DNA from: Rhodococcus sp. OK519
GTDB lineage: Bacteria > Actinomycetota > Actinomycetes > Mycobacteriales > Mycobacteriaceae
Direction of reading: 5' to 3'
DNA length: 47,863 bases
Assembly: GCF_003051005.1 (NCBI RefSeq)
Contig: NZ_QAOW01000014.1
Coordinates: 1 to 47,863, forward strand
A model generated the notes under the pieces. It saw only the letters and a program-made list of their open reading frames with translations. It did not search any database and had not been told where the DNA came from. The translations under genes and the position numbers were made by a program. Below, piece after piece: positions 26,170 through 33,882 of the stretch (position 1 is the first letter of the stretch; every line of letters begins with the position of its first letter).

Positions 26170-26210
26170 ACGGGGGTCCTGCAGTCCGAACCGGACTGCA
26201 GGACCCCCGT
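26170..26210. terminator. Bidirectional terminator between acs and the propeller gene
   Basis: A perfect 19-bp stem (26170-26188 with 26192-26210; core GGGGGTCCTGCAGTCCG) with a three-base loop sits between convergent stops at 26158 and 26225. It is one of the strongest hairpins in the window and would serve both genes. Confidence 0.85.
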
Positions 26211-26224
26211 TCTGCGTTTCCCGA

Positions 26225-27877
26225 TCAGGACACGGGGAGGAACCCGTCCAGGCCACCCTGCGGGCGCATCACCTCGAGGCCGTCCGGCAGATTCGGATTC
26301 ACCATCGGCGCGAGGGGCGCGATCGCCGTCGACGTCATCGCGCCGAGCGTCGAGAACATCCTGCCGTCGGGTGCGACCGCGAGCAGACCCTCGGTGCTGT
26401 CACTGGCGATCGCGACGGTGCGACGCGCAACCCCCGTCGCCGGGTCGAGTTCCACGATCGCGGCCTTCACCGGTACCGAGACCGGATAGCCCTGCACCGG
26501 AACGTCGTAGCCGAAGTACACCTCGATCAGCACGGCATCGTTCACCACGGTGGGATTGCCGTTGCCCCGCACGATGGGCGCGCCGTACACGTCGTTGACC
26601 GGCAACGCAGCGGCGGTGACCGCGGACAGGTCCGCGTCCCACAGCTTTTCACCGGTCTCGTCGAAGGCCGACGCGACACCGGGGTTCGTCAGGACGTAGA
26701 TGTCCCCACCGGCATCCACCGTCACCGCGGCGGCGGCGGCATTCGACGGAGCACTCCACACCTGTTCTCCCGTCGACGCATCGAAGGCGTAGAGCAGGCC
26801 CTCGTCGTCGCACGTGTAGACCAGGCGCCCGTCCGGCGAGAGCACGGGACTGGACCCGCTACCCGGACCCATCTGCGCCGAAAAGCCGATCGACACCGAC
26901 CCCGGCTGCCCAGCCCGCGGGGGTGTCACGTCCAACCCGTAGAGCGCACCCTTGTCCTGCACGACGTCGGTCGCCGCAACGAACACGCGCCCCGTCCGCT
27001 CGTCGACGGCAGGCGTGTTGGCGCTCTGCACGATTCCACCCATGATGATCTGGAAGATGGGGTCCCGGACCGCCGGATCCATGATTCCGTCGGACCACAT
27101 ACTCGGCGACATCGCGGTCTTCGTATGTCTCTTGGCCAACGTGCCCGGCAACTGCAGGATCGGCGCGCGCAGCTCACCGGTAGCGCGATCGACGACGACC
27201 ACCTGACCGAACGCGGTGGTCCCGAGGACACCGCCGTCCTTCGTGAAAACGGCGGTGACAAAGGGATTGATCGGCCGCGCTCCGGTGGCGAAGGGATTGG
27301 GCGTCGGGGCGGCAGGCAGGTCGATCACCCACCGCAGACTGCCTCCGCTCGTGTACGACCAGAACTGGTCGGCGTCTGCGATGTAGATGTTGCCGTCGAC
27401 GTCGACGATGGGCGACGACATGATCGCGGCGGAATCGACACCGTCCTTGCCACTCCACCCTGGCGCTTCCCACACCGTATTGCCGAGCCGGTCGAGGATA
27501 TGGAGATTCGCGTTGCCCTCGGCCTTACCGGTGGTCACCGCGAGGTTTCCGTTGGGCAGCAGCACGGGCGCGGTGAGAACCGCCGCGCCTTCGAGGGCGG
27601 TCCAGCGCGTGTACTCGGCGGCTGTGTCCACCCCCAACTGCTGCTTACGATTGGCCGGATCGCCATGCAGTGTCACCCATCCGGTGTCCGCGTACGGCCA
27701 CATTCCACTCCCCTCGGCGCTTCCCGACCCGAGGCTTCCACTCCCGAGACTCCCACTTCCGAGACTGCCCGTCGCGCCGGCAGCACCGACACCCGAACCG
27801 ATCGCCGCGGCCAGCGTCGCCGCCGCCACGACGAGTCGTCCGATTCGTCTCCTGCGGGCTACTTCGATCGGATGCAT
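26225..27877 (-). CDS. Secreted PQQ-like beta-propeller protein
   Basis: The 550-residue protein has a basic N-terminus (MHPIEVARRRRIGR) and a hydrophobic stretch ending in AGA, a probable signal peptide. A Gly/Ser linker made of GSLGS repeats follows, then a propeller built from repeats such as SPVLSPDGRLVYTCDDEGLLYAFDASTG (quoted in part: DGRLVYTCDDEGLLYAF) and GDIYVLTNPGVASAFDETG. These match PQQ-type blades, but no dehydrogenase active site is recognised, so a binding role is as likely as catalysis. AAGGAG precedes the ATG. The gene is divergent from a TetR regulator with only 44 bases between starts, so control by that regulator is likely. Confidence 0.8.
   Translation of the reverse strand: MHPIEVARRRRIGRLVVAAATLAAAIGSGVGAAGATGSLGSGSLGSGSLGSGSAEGSGMWPYADTGWVTLHGDPANRKQQLGVDTAAEYTRWTALEGAAVLTAPVLLPNGNLAVTTGKAEGNANLHILDRLGNTVWEAPGWSGKDGVDSAAIMSSPIVDVDGNIYIADADQFWSYTSGGSLRWVIDLPAAPTPNPFATGARPINPFVTAVFTKDGGVLGTTAFGQVVVVDRATGELRAPILQLPGTLAKRHTKTAMSPSMWSDGIMDPAVRDPIFQIIMGGIVQSANTPAVDERTGRVFVAATDVVQDKGALYGLDVTPPRAGQPGSVSIGFSAQMGPGSGSSPVLSPDGRLVYTCDDEGLLYAFDASTGEQVWSAPSNAAAAAVTVDAGGDIYVLTNPGVASAFDETGEKLWDADLSAVTAAALPVNDVYGAPIVRGNGNPTVVNDAVLIEVYFGYDVPVQGYPVSVPVKAAIVELDPATGVARRTVAIASDSTEGLLAVAPDGRMFSTLGAMTSTAIAPLAPMVNPNLPDGLEVMRPQGGLDGFLPVS
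27731..27775. repeat. Three 15-bp tandem repeats encoding the GSLGS linker
   Basis: Three imperfect 15-base units starting GAGGCTTCC, GAGACTCCC and GAGACTGCC follow each other and encode the Gly-Ser-Leu linker after the signal peptide of the propeller protein. Because the unit is a multiple of three, copy number can change without a frameshift. Confidence 0.75.
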
Positions 27878-27886
27878 TAATACTCC

Positions 27887-27915
27887 TTATTAGTAGTACC
27901 TCGGGAAGCTACACT
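27887..27915 (+). promoter_or_regulatory. Probable leaderless promoter of the TetR gene
   Basis: TACACT (27910-27915) lies six bases before the ATG at 27922, so transcription would start at or next to the start codon. TTATTA (27887-27892) is a weak -35 with 17-base spacing. No Shine-Dalgarno is present for the TetR gene. The same bases carry the ribosome binding site of the divergent propeller gene. Confidence 0.5.
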
Positions 27916-27921
27916 GCCCGC

Positions 27922-28545
27922 ATGAGCCAGGAGACCGTTTCGACGAAACAGAAACTCCTCGAGGTCGCCGAGGAGTTGTTCGCGACCCGAGGCGTGGAGG
28001 CAACCCTCGTCGGCGACATCGTCACCGGTGCAGGACAACGCAATCCGTCCGCGCTGCGATACCACTTCGGCTCCCGCGAAGGCGTCCTTCAGGCGATCCG
28101 CGAGAAGTACCTCACCCGTATCGAGGAGCGCCGCGCCAAGCTGCTGTCCGACTGGCCGGCACCGGGCCCCCGTGATCCGCGCGACGCCGTCGAACTCGCC
28201 GTGATCCCCCTGGCCGAAATGCTGTCGAACGACTCCGGGCGACGGTATCTGCGCATCCTGGGTCAGACCATGTACGAACTGACGCCGGAACAGATGGACG
28301 GCGTCGAGAAGTATCCGAGCCTGGCGGCAACCATCGCGCTGATGCGTGCCGGTATCGACGACCTGCCACCTCGTGTCGCCGACGAGCGCATCCAGGGGAC
28401 ACTGCTCCTCATTTCGGCAATGCTGGCCATTCGAGCCCGCGACATGGCGAACCGCCGTCGGCCACCTCTGCCGCTCGAGACCTTCAGGCGCAACGTGATC
28501 GCCATGGCGACATCCACGCTCACCGCACCTCTCGCCGAGGACTGA
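27922..28545 (+). CDS. TetR-family transcriptional regulator
   Basis: The 207-residue regulator starts MSQETVSTKQKLLEVAEELF. The helix-turn-helix is about 29-50, ending RYHFGSREGVLQAI, the normal TetR signature. The C-terminal ligand domain is helical and unassigned. It is divergent from the propeller gene, the usual layout for a local repressor. I chose the ATG at 27922 because the family starts about 10 residues before the first helix. Longer in-frame starts run through the propeller gene. It converges with the minus-strand catabolic block, and the 54 bases between stops hold no clear terminator. Confidence 0.88.
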   Translation: MSQETVSTKQKLLEVAEELFATRGVEATLVGDIVTGAGQRNPSALRYHFGSREGVLQAIREKYLTRIEERRAKLLSDWPAPGPRDPRDAVELAVIPLAEMLSNDSGRRYLRILGQTMYELTPEQMDGVEKYPSLAATIALMRAGIDDLPPRVADERIQGTLLLISAMLAIRARDMANRRRPPLPLETFRRNVIAMATSTLTAPLAED

Positions 28546-28599
28546 CACCGCACAGTAGCGCCGCAGAAATGTCCTGCACCAGCGGATGACCCGCGAGCG

Positions 28600-29103
28600 T
28601 CAGCCCGCGGAGAGGTAGTCGAAATAGTGCGGCGAGTGCGTCACCCGTAGCCGGGTGAGCCTGCGGTAGCCGATCAGCCACCGGCCCTCGATCCTGCGGT
28701 ACTCCTCGTGGTAGTGGCCGTAGCCGTGCAGGTGCTCCTCGATATCACCGTTGGTCCACCACAGCTCGTCCTCCATGGCCCAGATGCCGGTAGCCGTGGT
28801 GTCCGAGGTCAGCGTGATCTCGGGTGTGTGCCCGTGGTGGACCGAGGTCACGAACACGCTGCCGTCCAATACATTCCGGATAGCCTCCGTGAGATCTGCG
28901 CGACCGACCACCGATCCACCGGCACCGAAGGTGTCGCTGACGACGTCCGGCGTGTGCACACTGCCGTAGAGATCCCACTGTTTGGTGTCCATGATCCGGA
29001 GTCGGCTCGCGAACAGTCGTTGAATCTCATCGATCGCGGCTGCCTGCTCGGCGGCCGGAAGCATGACCGGACCGCTAGCATGGCCCAGGGTTGTCGAATC
29101 CAT
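28600..29103 (-). CDS. SnoaL-like (NTF2-fold) protein 1
   Basis: The 167-residue protein has the usual SnoaL-like course: IQRLFASRLRIMDTKQWD at the N-terminus, then SVHHGHTPEITL, GIWAMEDELWW and the final strand RRIEGRWLIGYRRLTRLR. The fold is that of ketosteroid isomerase, SnoaL cyclase and scytalone dehydratase, so it may catalyse isomerisation, hydration or dehydration. His and Asp residues in the pocket are visible, but no reaction can be assigned. It is the last gene of the minus-strand block. AGAAGGA lies about nine bases before the ATG. Confidence 0.82.
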   Translation of the reverse strand: MDSTTLGHASGPVMLPAAEQAAAIDEIQRLFASRLRIMDTKQWDLYGSVHTPDVVSDTFGAGGSVVGRADLTEAIRNVLDGSVFVTSVHHGHTPEITLTSDTTATGIWAMEDELWWTNGDIEEHLHGYGHYHEEYRRIEGRWLIGYRRLTRLRVTHSPHYFDYLSAG

Positions 29104-29139
29104 ACGTTTTCATCCTTCTCTGATTCGAGCAGTTTCCGC

Positions 29140-30360
29140 TCAGGGCTGGCGATCGCTCCCGAATTGGCCGTTGACGACCTTGGTGGGCGCGATGAACCGC
29201 ATCTCGTCCTGGCTCGGGTTGGGCCCGTGACTGTCGGCGCTGAAGTTGTAGCGCGCGAAGAACGCCGTCTCCGCGGTCTCCTGGACCTCGTCGGTCTCGA
29301 TCGCCTGCGCGAGCTTCCCCGCATCGGTGGTGGTACCCGCCTTCTCGGCACCGGCGGCCACCAGTGGGAACGCGTCGTAGTTGCCTGCGACGACAAGTGT
29401 CGACGGGATCGTGCCGATCGATGCCATGGTGTCGACCATCCGGTTCACGGCCTCGCTGTCGGCGTCGTGCACAGTACTCGTGAAGACCTGCACCACGAGA
29501 TTCTCGACCTGCGGTGTGCCGAGAACACCGGTCGGGGGCTCGTTCGCGACCAGATTCGTGGCCCCGACCGAGATGTTGCCGATGAGCGGCACGTCCCAGC
29601 CCAGGCGCTGCATGTTCTGCAGGATGTAGCCCAGCGGCGCGCCGTAGGCATCCACTGCGACCGCCTCGGCGCCCGCGTTCTTCAGCGACTGCAGCTGCGC
29701 TGTCATGTCGAGGGCTGTCGCCTCGTACTCCTCGTTGCCGGCCTGCCTCAGGCCCGCCTTCTCGAGCGTCGAGGTCATCTCCTTGCCGAACAGCTCGCCG
29801 TACGCGGTACTGCCGTGGATGACACCGATGCTGTCGTAGCCCTTCTCCTTCGCGTGACCGACGATGCCGCGGGCGCTCTCCGGCGCACCGATGCCGAGGT
29901 CGAAATTGAGCGGGAACTTCGCCGCGTCCGTCGAGTCCGGAGTCGGCGCCACTCCGAATGACAGAATGTCGTTCTGGTTCAGGATGGGCAGAACCGCTGC
30001 GCTCACCGACGAGGGGCCGGAGCTGAGGAACAAGTCGGGCTTCTTCGCACTGATCGCCTTGCGTAGCTCGGTCACCGCCTTCGTCGGATCGCCGCCGTCA
30101 TCGACGATCGTCAGTTCGATCCTGCGCCCCCCGATGCCACCGGACTCGTTCTGCACTCGTGCGCCGGCCTGGGCGGCAAGAATCGCAGTCTGCGCATTCG
30201 CCGCGAGGACGCCCTGCGCGCTGATTCCACCCGTCACCAGCACGCGGTACGGCTCATCGGCACCGCCGGTCTCCGCGGGGTCGGCACGCCCGCACCCCAC
30301 GATGGCCAATGCAGTAGCGGCGGAAAGCGCTACCGCCGCTAGTGGACGACGAGTCTTCAT
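29140..30360 (-). CDS. Orphan branched-chain-amino-acid-type ABC binding lipoprotein
   Basis: The 406-residue protein has a lipoprotein signal with lipobox IVGC (Cys23) and a LivK/periplasmic-binding type I fold (RVLVTGGISAQGVLAANAQT, NESGGIGGRRIELTIVDDGG). GGAGGG precedes the ATG at 30360. In Gram-positive catabolic clusters such proteins often bind aromatic or alicyclic acids rather than amino acids. No LivHMGF-type permease or ATPase lies in the window, so it must use components from elsewhere or act as a sensor. It sits between SDR 1 and SnoaL 1 in the same direction. Confidence 0.87.
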   Translation of the reverse strand: MKTRRPLAAVALSAATALAIVGCGRADPAETGGADEPYRVLVTGGISAQGVLAANAQTAILAAQAGARVQNESGGIGGRRIELTIVDDGGDPTKAVTELRKAISAKKPDLFLSSGPSSVSAAVLPILNQNDILSFGVAPTPDSTDAAKFPLNFDLGIGAPESARGIVGHAKEKGYDSIGVIHGSTAYGELFGKEMTSTLEKAGLRQAGNEEYEATALDMTAQLQSLKNAGAEAVAVDAYGAPLGYILQNMQRLGWDVPLIGNISVGATNLVANEPPTGVLGTPQVENLVVQVFTSTVHDADSEAVNRMVDTMASIGTIPSTLVVAGNYDAFPLVAAGAEKAGTTTDAGKLAQAIETDEVQETAETAFFARYNFSADSHGPNPSQDEMRFIAPTKVVNGQFGSDRQP

Positions 30361-30401
30361 GTTCCCTCCGGAAGGATGATCAGGCTGGATGTGGGGCACC
30401 A

Positions 30402-31274
30402 CTAGTCGTCGACCGCGACGCCCATGCGCTCGAGCATGAGTCGGGGGTCCGGTGGTGGTGCCAGGTCGAGCAACTGCCGGGCCCGTTGGGTCGCGATCTC
30501 GACACATTTCTCGTCATTCGAGAAGACCCAGAAATCCCCGCGCGCAATCGCCTCGGTCATATGTCGGGCTGCGACAACGGGATCGAGACCCGCCTCGACA
30601 TTGTCGCGTTGCATGGCGGCGAACACTGCATTCGCCGTCGCATTGTCACACGGGGCGTCCTTCTGGGCCGCCAGAAAAATCTGGCTGCGAATCGAGTGGG
30701 GTAGCACCGCAGACACCTGGATCGGCGCCTCGACGAGTGAGAGTTCCTGGTGCAGGCACTCCGTCAATGCAAGCACGGCATGCTTGCTGACGATGTATGG
30801 GGCCTGGACGGCGACACTGTTCAGGCCGCCTACCGACGACAGGTTCGCGATACATGTCGGCGAGCCGACCCCGATCATCCGGGGCACGAAGGAACGCAGA
30901 CAGTGGAATACGCCGTCGACGTTGATCTCCATGACCCGCTTCCAGCGATCGAGTCCGACCTCCCACAGAAGGCCGGCATTCTCCACCCCCGCGTTGTTGA
31001 TCAGGAGTTCGACGCTGCCGTACCGCGCGAAGACCTCCTCGGCCATCGCGTCCACCGCCGCCGGGTCGGTCACGTCGACCCGATACGGGTACGCCGAACC
31101 GCCGGAACCGATCACGTCGGCCGCAACGTCCATCGCCCGCCGGTGGTCTATGTCGGCGACCACGACAGTCATCCCGAGTTCCGCGAGATGGCGAACGAAC
31201 CCCTCGCCGATTCCGGCCGCACCGCCCGTGACAACTGCAGTGCCCGTAGAGAATCTGATCTGGGCTGTGGACAC
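30402..31274 (-). CDS. Short-chain dehydrogenase/reductase 1
   Basis: The 290-residue classical SDR has the cofactor motif TGGAAGIG (16-23), NNAG (93-96), a catalytic serine in NLSSVGG (about 146-147) and the Y160-x3-K164 pair (YIVSK). ADID after the second strand suggests NAD(H) preference by the usual rule. It probably interconverts an alcohol and a ketone. I prefer the GTG at 31274, six bases after AAGGAG, over an in-frame TTG six codons earlier that overlaps the ribosome binding site. Spacing to the esterase upstream is 64 bases. Confidence 0.88.
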   Translation of the reverse strand: MSTAQIRFSTGTAVVTGGAAGIGEGFVRHLAELGMTVVVADIDHRRAMDVAADVIGSGGSAYPYRVDVTDPAAVDAMAEEVFARYGSVELLINNAGVENAGLLWEVGLDRWKRVMEINVDGVFHCLRSFVPRMIGVGSPTCIANLSSVGGLNSVAVQAPYIVSKHAVLALTECLHQELSLVEAPIQVSAVLPHSIRSQIFLAAQKDAPCDNATANAVFAAMQRDNVEAGLDPVVAARHMTEAIARGDFWVFSNDEKCVEIATQRARQLLDLAPPPDPRLMLERMGVAVDD

Positions 31275-31338
31275 TAACTCTCCTTGATCCAATGGTCCCG
31301 GCCACGAAGACGAGGTCGGGTTGCGTAGCCGATGAGGC

Positions 31339-32271
31339 TCATTCCTGCGTGGCGGCGGGGCTCCCCAGCGAACCCGAGAGAAACCGCACAGTACGGTCGA
31401 AAACGCGGCGCGCCTGCGGCAGTGCCGTCAGCAGCGTCGCGAAGCCGTGCATCATCCCGTCGTAGCGGTCGAGTTCCACCTGCACTCCCGATGCAGCCAT
31501 GCGACGCGCATAGTCCTCAGTGGCGTCCCGCGTCGGGTCCACCTCTGCGGTGACGATGAAAGTGGGTGGCAATCCGGTGACATCGGCGGCGAGACCCGGG
31601 CTGACGTCGGGGTGCAGGCGCGAGCGAACGTCCGGGGCGTACAGGTCCCAGAACCGGTGGCAGTCCTCCGGAGAGGACAGCAGACTGGCCTCATCCGGGT
31701 TCGACACCCGCATCTCGGCCGCACCGTAGAAGCTGACCTGCGCGGTCGGGAGGGGGCGTCCGCCATCGCGGAGTTGTTGAGTGAGTGCGAAGGTCAGGGT
31801 TCCGCCGGCGCTCTCCCCTGCCACGGCCACACGGTCGACGTCCGCAGCCAGTTCACCCGGGGCGCCCTCGAGCCACTCCCACACCGCACGACAGTCGTCC
31901 AGTGCGGCCGGATGTGGATGTTCCGGCGCCAGGCGGTAGTCCACCGAGACGATCACGACAGAGGCAGCAGCACTCAGCTTCCGCAGGTACTCGTCGTTCT
32001 GATCCAGGCCGCCGATCACACATCCACCGCTGTGCAGCCACATGACTACGGGAAGGCTCGTGTCGGCACTCGGACGGTAGATGCGCACCGGCACACCTCC
32101 GGTGCCCGACGGCACCGTGAGGTCGAGCACTTCGTGGATCACCGTCGTTGCCGGCACTGCCCGTGCCGAGTATGCGGCGCGCAATTCTTCGACCGACATC
32201 TCGTACATCGGTACGCGCATGCGAGATGCCACGTCGTCGATGACTCGTTGTGCCTCAACAGCCAGGGGCAT
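31339..32271 (-). CDS. Alpha/beta hydrolase, hormone-sensitive-lipase (HSL) family esterase
   Basis: The 310-residue enzyme shows nucleophile elbow GESAGG (Ser154), Asp245 in AEVDPTRD and His275 in MMHGF as catalytic triad, plus DYRLAPEHPHPAALDD, typical of the HSL family. The oxyanion motif is HSGG (80-83) where most members have HGGG. It probably hydrolyses carboxylic esters, and a steroid or other alicyclic ester would fit the neighbours. GAGGA lies six bases before the ATG at 32271. An upstream in-frame TTG two codons earlier is less likely. Confidence 0.87.
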   Translation of the reverse strand: MPLAVEAQRVIDDVASRMRVPMYEMSVEELRAAYSARAVPATTVIHEVLDLTVPSGTGGVPVRIYRPSADTSLPVVMWLHSGGCVIGGLDQNDEYLRKLSAAASVVIVSVDYRLAPEHPHPAALDDCRAVWEWLEGAPGELAADVDRVAVAGESAGGTLTFALTQQLRDGGRPLPTAQVSFYGAAEMRVSNPDEASLLSSPEDCHRFWDLYAPDVRSRLHPDVSPGLAADVTGLPPTFIVTAEVDPTRDATEDYARRMAASGVQVELDRYDGMMHGFATLLTALPQARRVFDRTVRFLSGSLGSPAATQE

Positions 32272-32331
32272 GATCAATCCTCGTTCTCGTGAGGTGGGAG
32301 TTCACCCACGCGACCCGGTTACGTCCGTGGG

Positions 32332-32829
32332 TCAGTGGACTCGCGACGCCGATGCCGATGTGGCGCCCGCCGGCAGATCCGAATAACGGACCGATTCGCG
32401 CGTATCGAGCACTACTTCGAGTCGCTGCAGCGCGATGCCATCGGAGGTCACCCGCGCCGACCCGTGCACGATTCCGCTCGAGAGCGAATACGGTCGGCCC
32501 TCGATGATCTTGGTGACGAAGATGTACGACGAGAACGTGATTGCGGAGTCCCCGACGCCTGTGATGAAGATGTTGGCACCGTTGTGGCGCAACGGATATG
32601 GACTGTTGATGCGGTGCTCTTCCTGCCAGGCCATCACCTCGTCCACTCCGCGCAGGTCACACGTGATGAAGTCCTCGTAGGCCGTGGCACCGGTGTCACT
32701 GCGGCAACTGAACGCGAAGTCGTCGGTGACGAGCGAACGGAGCACCGCCGGATTCCACTCGTCGTAGTAGAACCACCACTTCGCCACTGCCTGTGCCACC
32801 GATTCGGGTGCGATGTCGCGCTGAACCAT
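32332..32829 (-). CDS. SnoaL-like (NTF2-fold) protein 2
   Basis: The 165-residue protein starts MVQRDIAPESVAQAVAKWWF. It has the helical start, the central acidic stretch (SLVTDDFAFSCRSDTG), the segment MAWQEEHRINSPYPLRHNG and the final sheet (SSGIVHGSARV) of NTF2-like proteins. It is only distantly similar to SnoaL protein 1 by eye, so the two probably do different things. GGAGGA precedes the ATG. The gap to SDR 2 is 28 bases, so it is co-transcribed. The reaction, if any, is unknown. Confidence 0.72.
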   Translation of the reverse strand: MVQRDIAPESVAQAVAKWWFYYDEWNPAVLRSLVTDDFAFSCRSDTGATAYEDFITCDLRGVDEVMAWQEEHRINSPYPLRHNGANIFITGVGDSAITFSSYIFVTKIIEGRPYSLSSGIVHGSARVTSDGIALQRLEVVLDTRESVRYSDLPAGATSASASRVH

Positions 32830-32857
32830 CAATTCCTCCGTCTGTCGTGTCGGACTG

Positions 32858-33745
32858 CTACAGGCCTGCCGGCCGGATGTTCGGGTTACTCCAGGCCGGC
32901 GGCTCTCGTCGTGGCAATTCGGTCTGCCCGTCCAGTGTCATCACCGGAAGCCTCTGGCTCCAGGGGAAATGGAGGCTGAAGGCGACATGCCCGGTCCGCT
33001 CCGCGGCAGGAAGTACGCACATCGCCAGCACCGTCTCGGCGAGGTACTCGACGGGCTCGGTCTCGTAGCCCTCGGGGATGAGCGACGCGGCACCGGGGGT
33101 CATGATCGCTGTGGACGGCCCCACCGAGTTCACCGCGATGTCGGCGTCGAGCAGTTCGGCGGCGAGTCCCTGGGTGAAGCGGTGCAACGCGGCCTTCATG
33201 GACCCGTACACCACATCGCCCGACGTCTTGTTGTAGTCCCGGAACGGCCGGATCGGGTCGAGCCCCGTCGAGGATCCGATATTGACGATCCATCCGCCGC
33301 CCTGCTTGCGCATGTGTGGGATCGCCGCGCGGGAGAGCACGAACGGCACCCGCAGGTAGTGGTCGACTGTCCGATCGAAGGTCGCCAGTTCCATGTCCTC
33401 GACCACCGAGTAGTCGGCGAAGCCCGCATTGTTGACCAGAATGTCGATGCCTCCCAACTCCTCGACGACACGATCGACGAGCCCGTCGCGGGCCTCGGCA
33501 TCCTCGAGATCAGCGGGAATGGCGAGTGCCCGGCCCCCCGCGGCCTCGATCAACGCAACCGTCTCGTCCAAGCTGCCGGCGATCGTCGTGCTACGCCCCG
33601 CCCGTACCGACTCCGAGGCATGCGCGGCCCTCGCGGTCACGACAACCGTGGCGCCCTCGGCCGCCAACCGCTGTGCGATGCCGCGACCGATCCCCCTGCT
33701 GCTTCCGGTGACCAGGGCCGTCCTGCCGGTCAAGGCTTGCGCCAT
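32858..33745 (-). CDS. Short-chain dehydrogenase/reductase 2
   Basis: The 295-residue SDR has TGSSRGIG (13-20), NNAG (105-108), Ser159 in NIGSSTG and Y180-x3-K184. An insertion between strands 2 and 3 (about 40-60) and another of about 10 residues before the catalytic Tyr (GLDPIRPFRDYNKTSGDVV) distinguish it from SDR 1. ARA after strand 2 hints at NADP(H), though this is weak. It heads the minus-strand catabolic block, with a strong ribosome binding site (GGAGG). A candidate operator lies 88 bases upstream. Confidence 0.87.
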   Translation of the reverse strand: MAQALTGRTALVTGSSRGIGRGIAQRLAAEGATVVVTARAAHASESVRAGRSTTIAGSLDETVALIEAAGGRALAIPADLEDAEARDGLVDRVVEELGGIDILVNNAGFADYSVVEDMELATFDRTVDHYLRVPFVLSRAAIPHMRKQGGGWIVNIGSSTGLDPIRPFRDYNKTSGDVVYGSMKAALHRFTQGLAAELLDADIAVNSVGPSTAIMTPGAASLIPEGYETEPVEYLAETVLAMCVLPAAERTGHVAFSLHFPWSQRLPVMTLDGQTELPRREPPAWSNPNIRPAGL

Positions 33746-33831
33746 ATTTCCTCCCTAGCTCGGTCGGCATATCGATATCGAAATCCGATGTTCCCCAGCA
33801 TTGTTGGTCGGGAATACGCTCGCAGCCCCTC

Positions 33832-33848
33832 TGTCCACTGAGCGGACG
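33832..33848. promoter_or_regulatory. Operator-like site 1, upstream of the SDR 2 operon
   Basis: TGTCCACTGAGCGGACG has inverted arms GTCC/GGAC. It matches four other sites in the island. It lies 88 bases before the SDR 2 start. The 137-base region 33746-33882 also holds palindrome TCGATATCGA (33772-33781) and the pair TTCCC/GGGAA (33791-33795, 33810-33814). Confidence 0.55.
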
Positions 33849-33882
33849 AGCCGGTGCAGAATCCACCGGCACGGGAGCCTCG

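Noticed and set aside
25126-26598. 490-codon plus-strand frame overlapping acs
   Set aside because: It is an Arg/His-rich shifted frame of acs that runs through the acs terminator. No start signal or domain is present.
28546-28599. Terminator between the convergent TetR and SnoaL genes
   Set aside because: No stem longer than a few pairs was found in these 54 bases.
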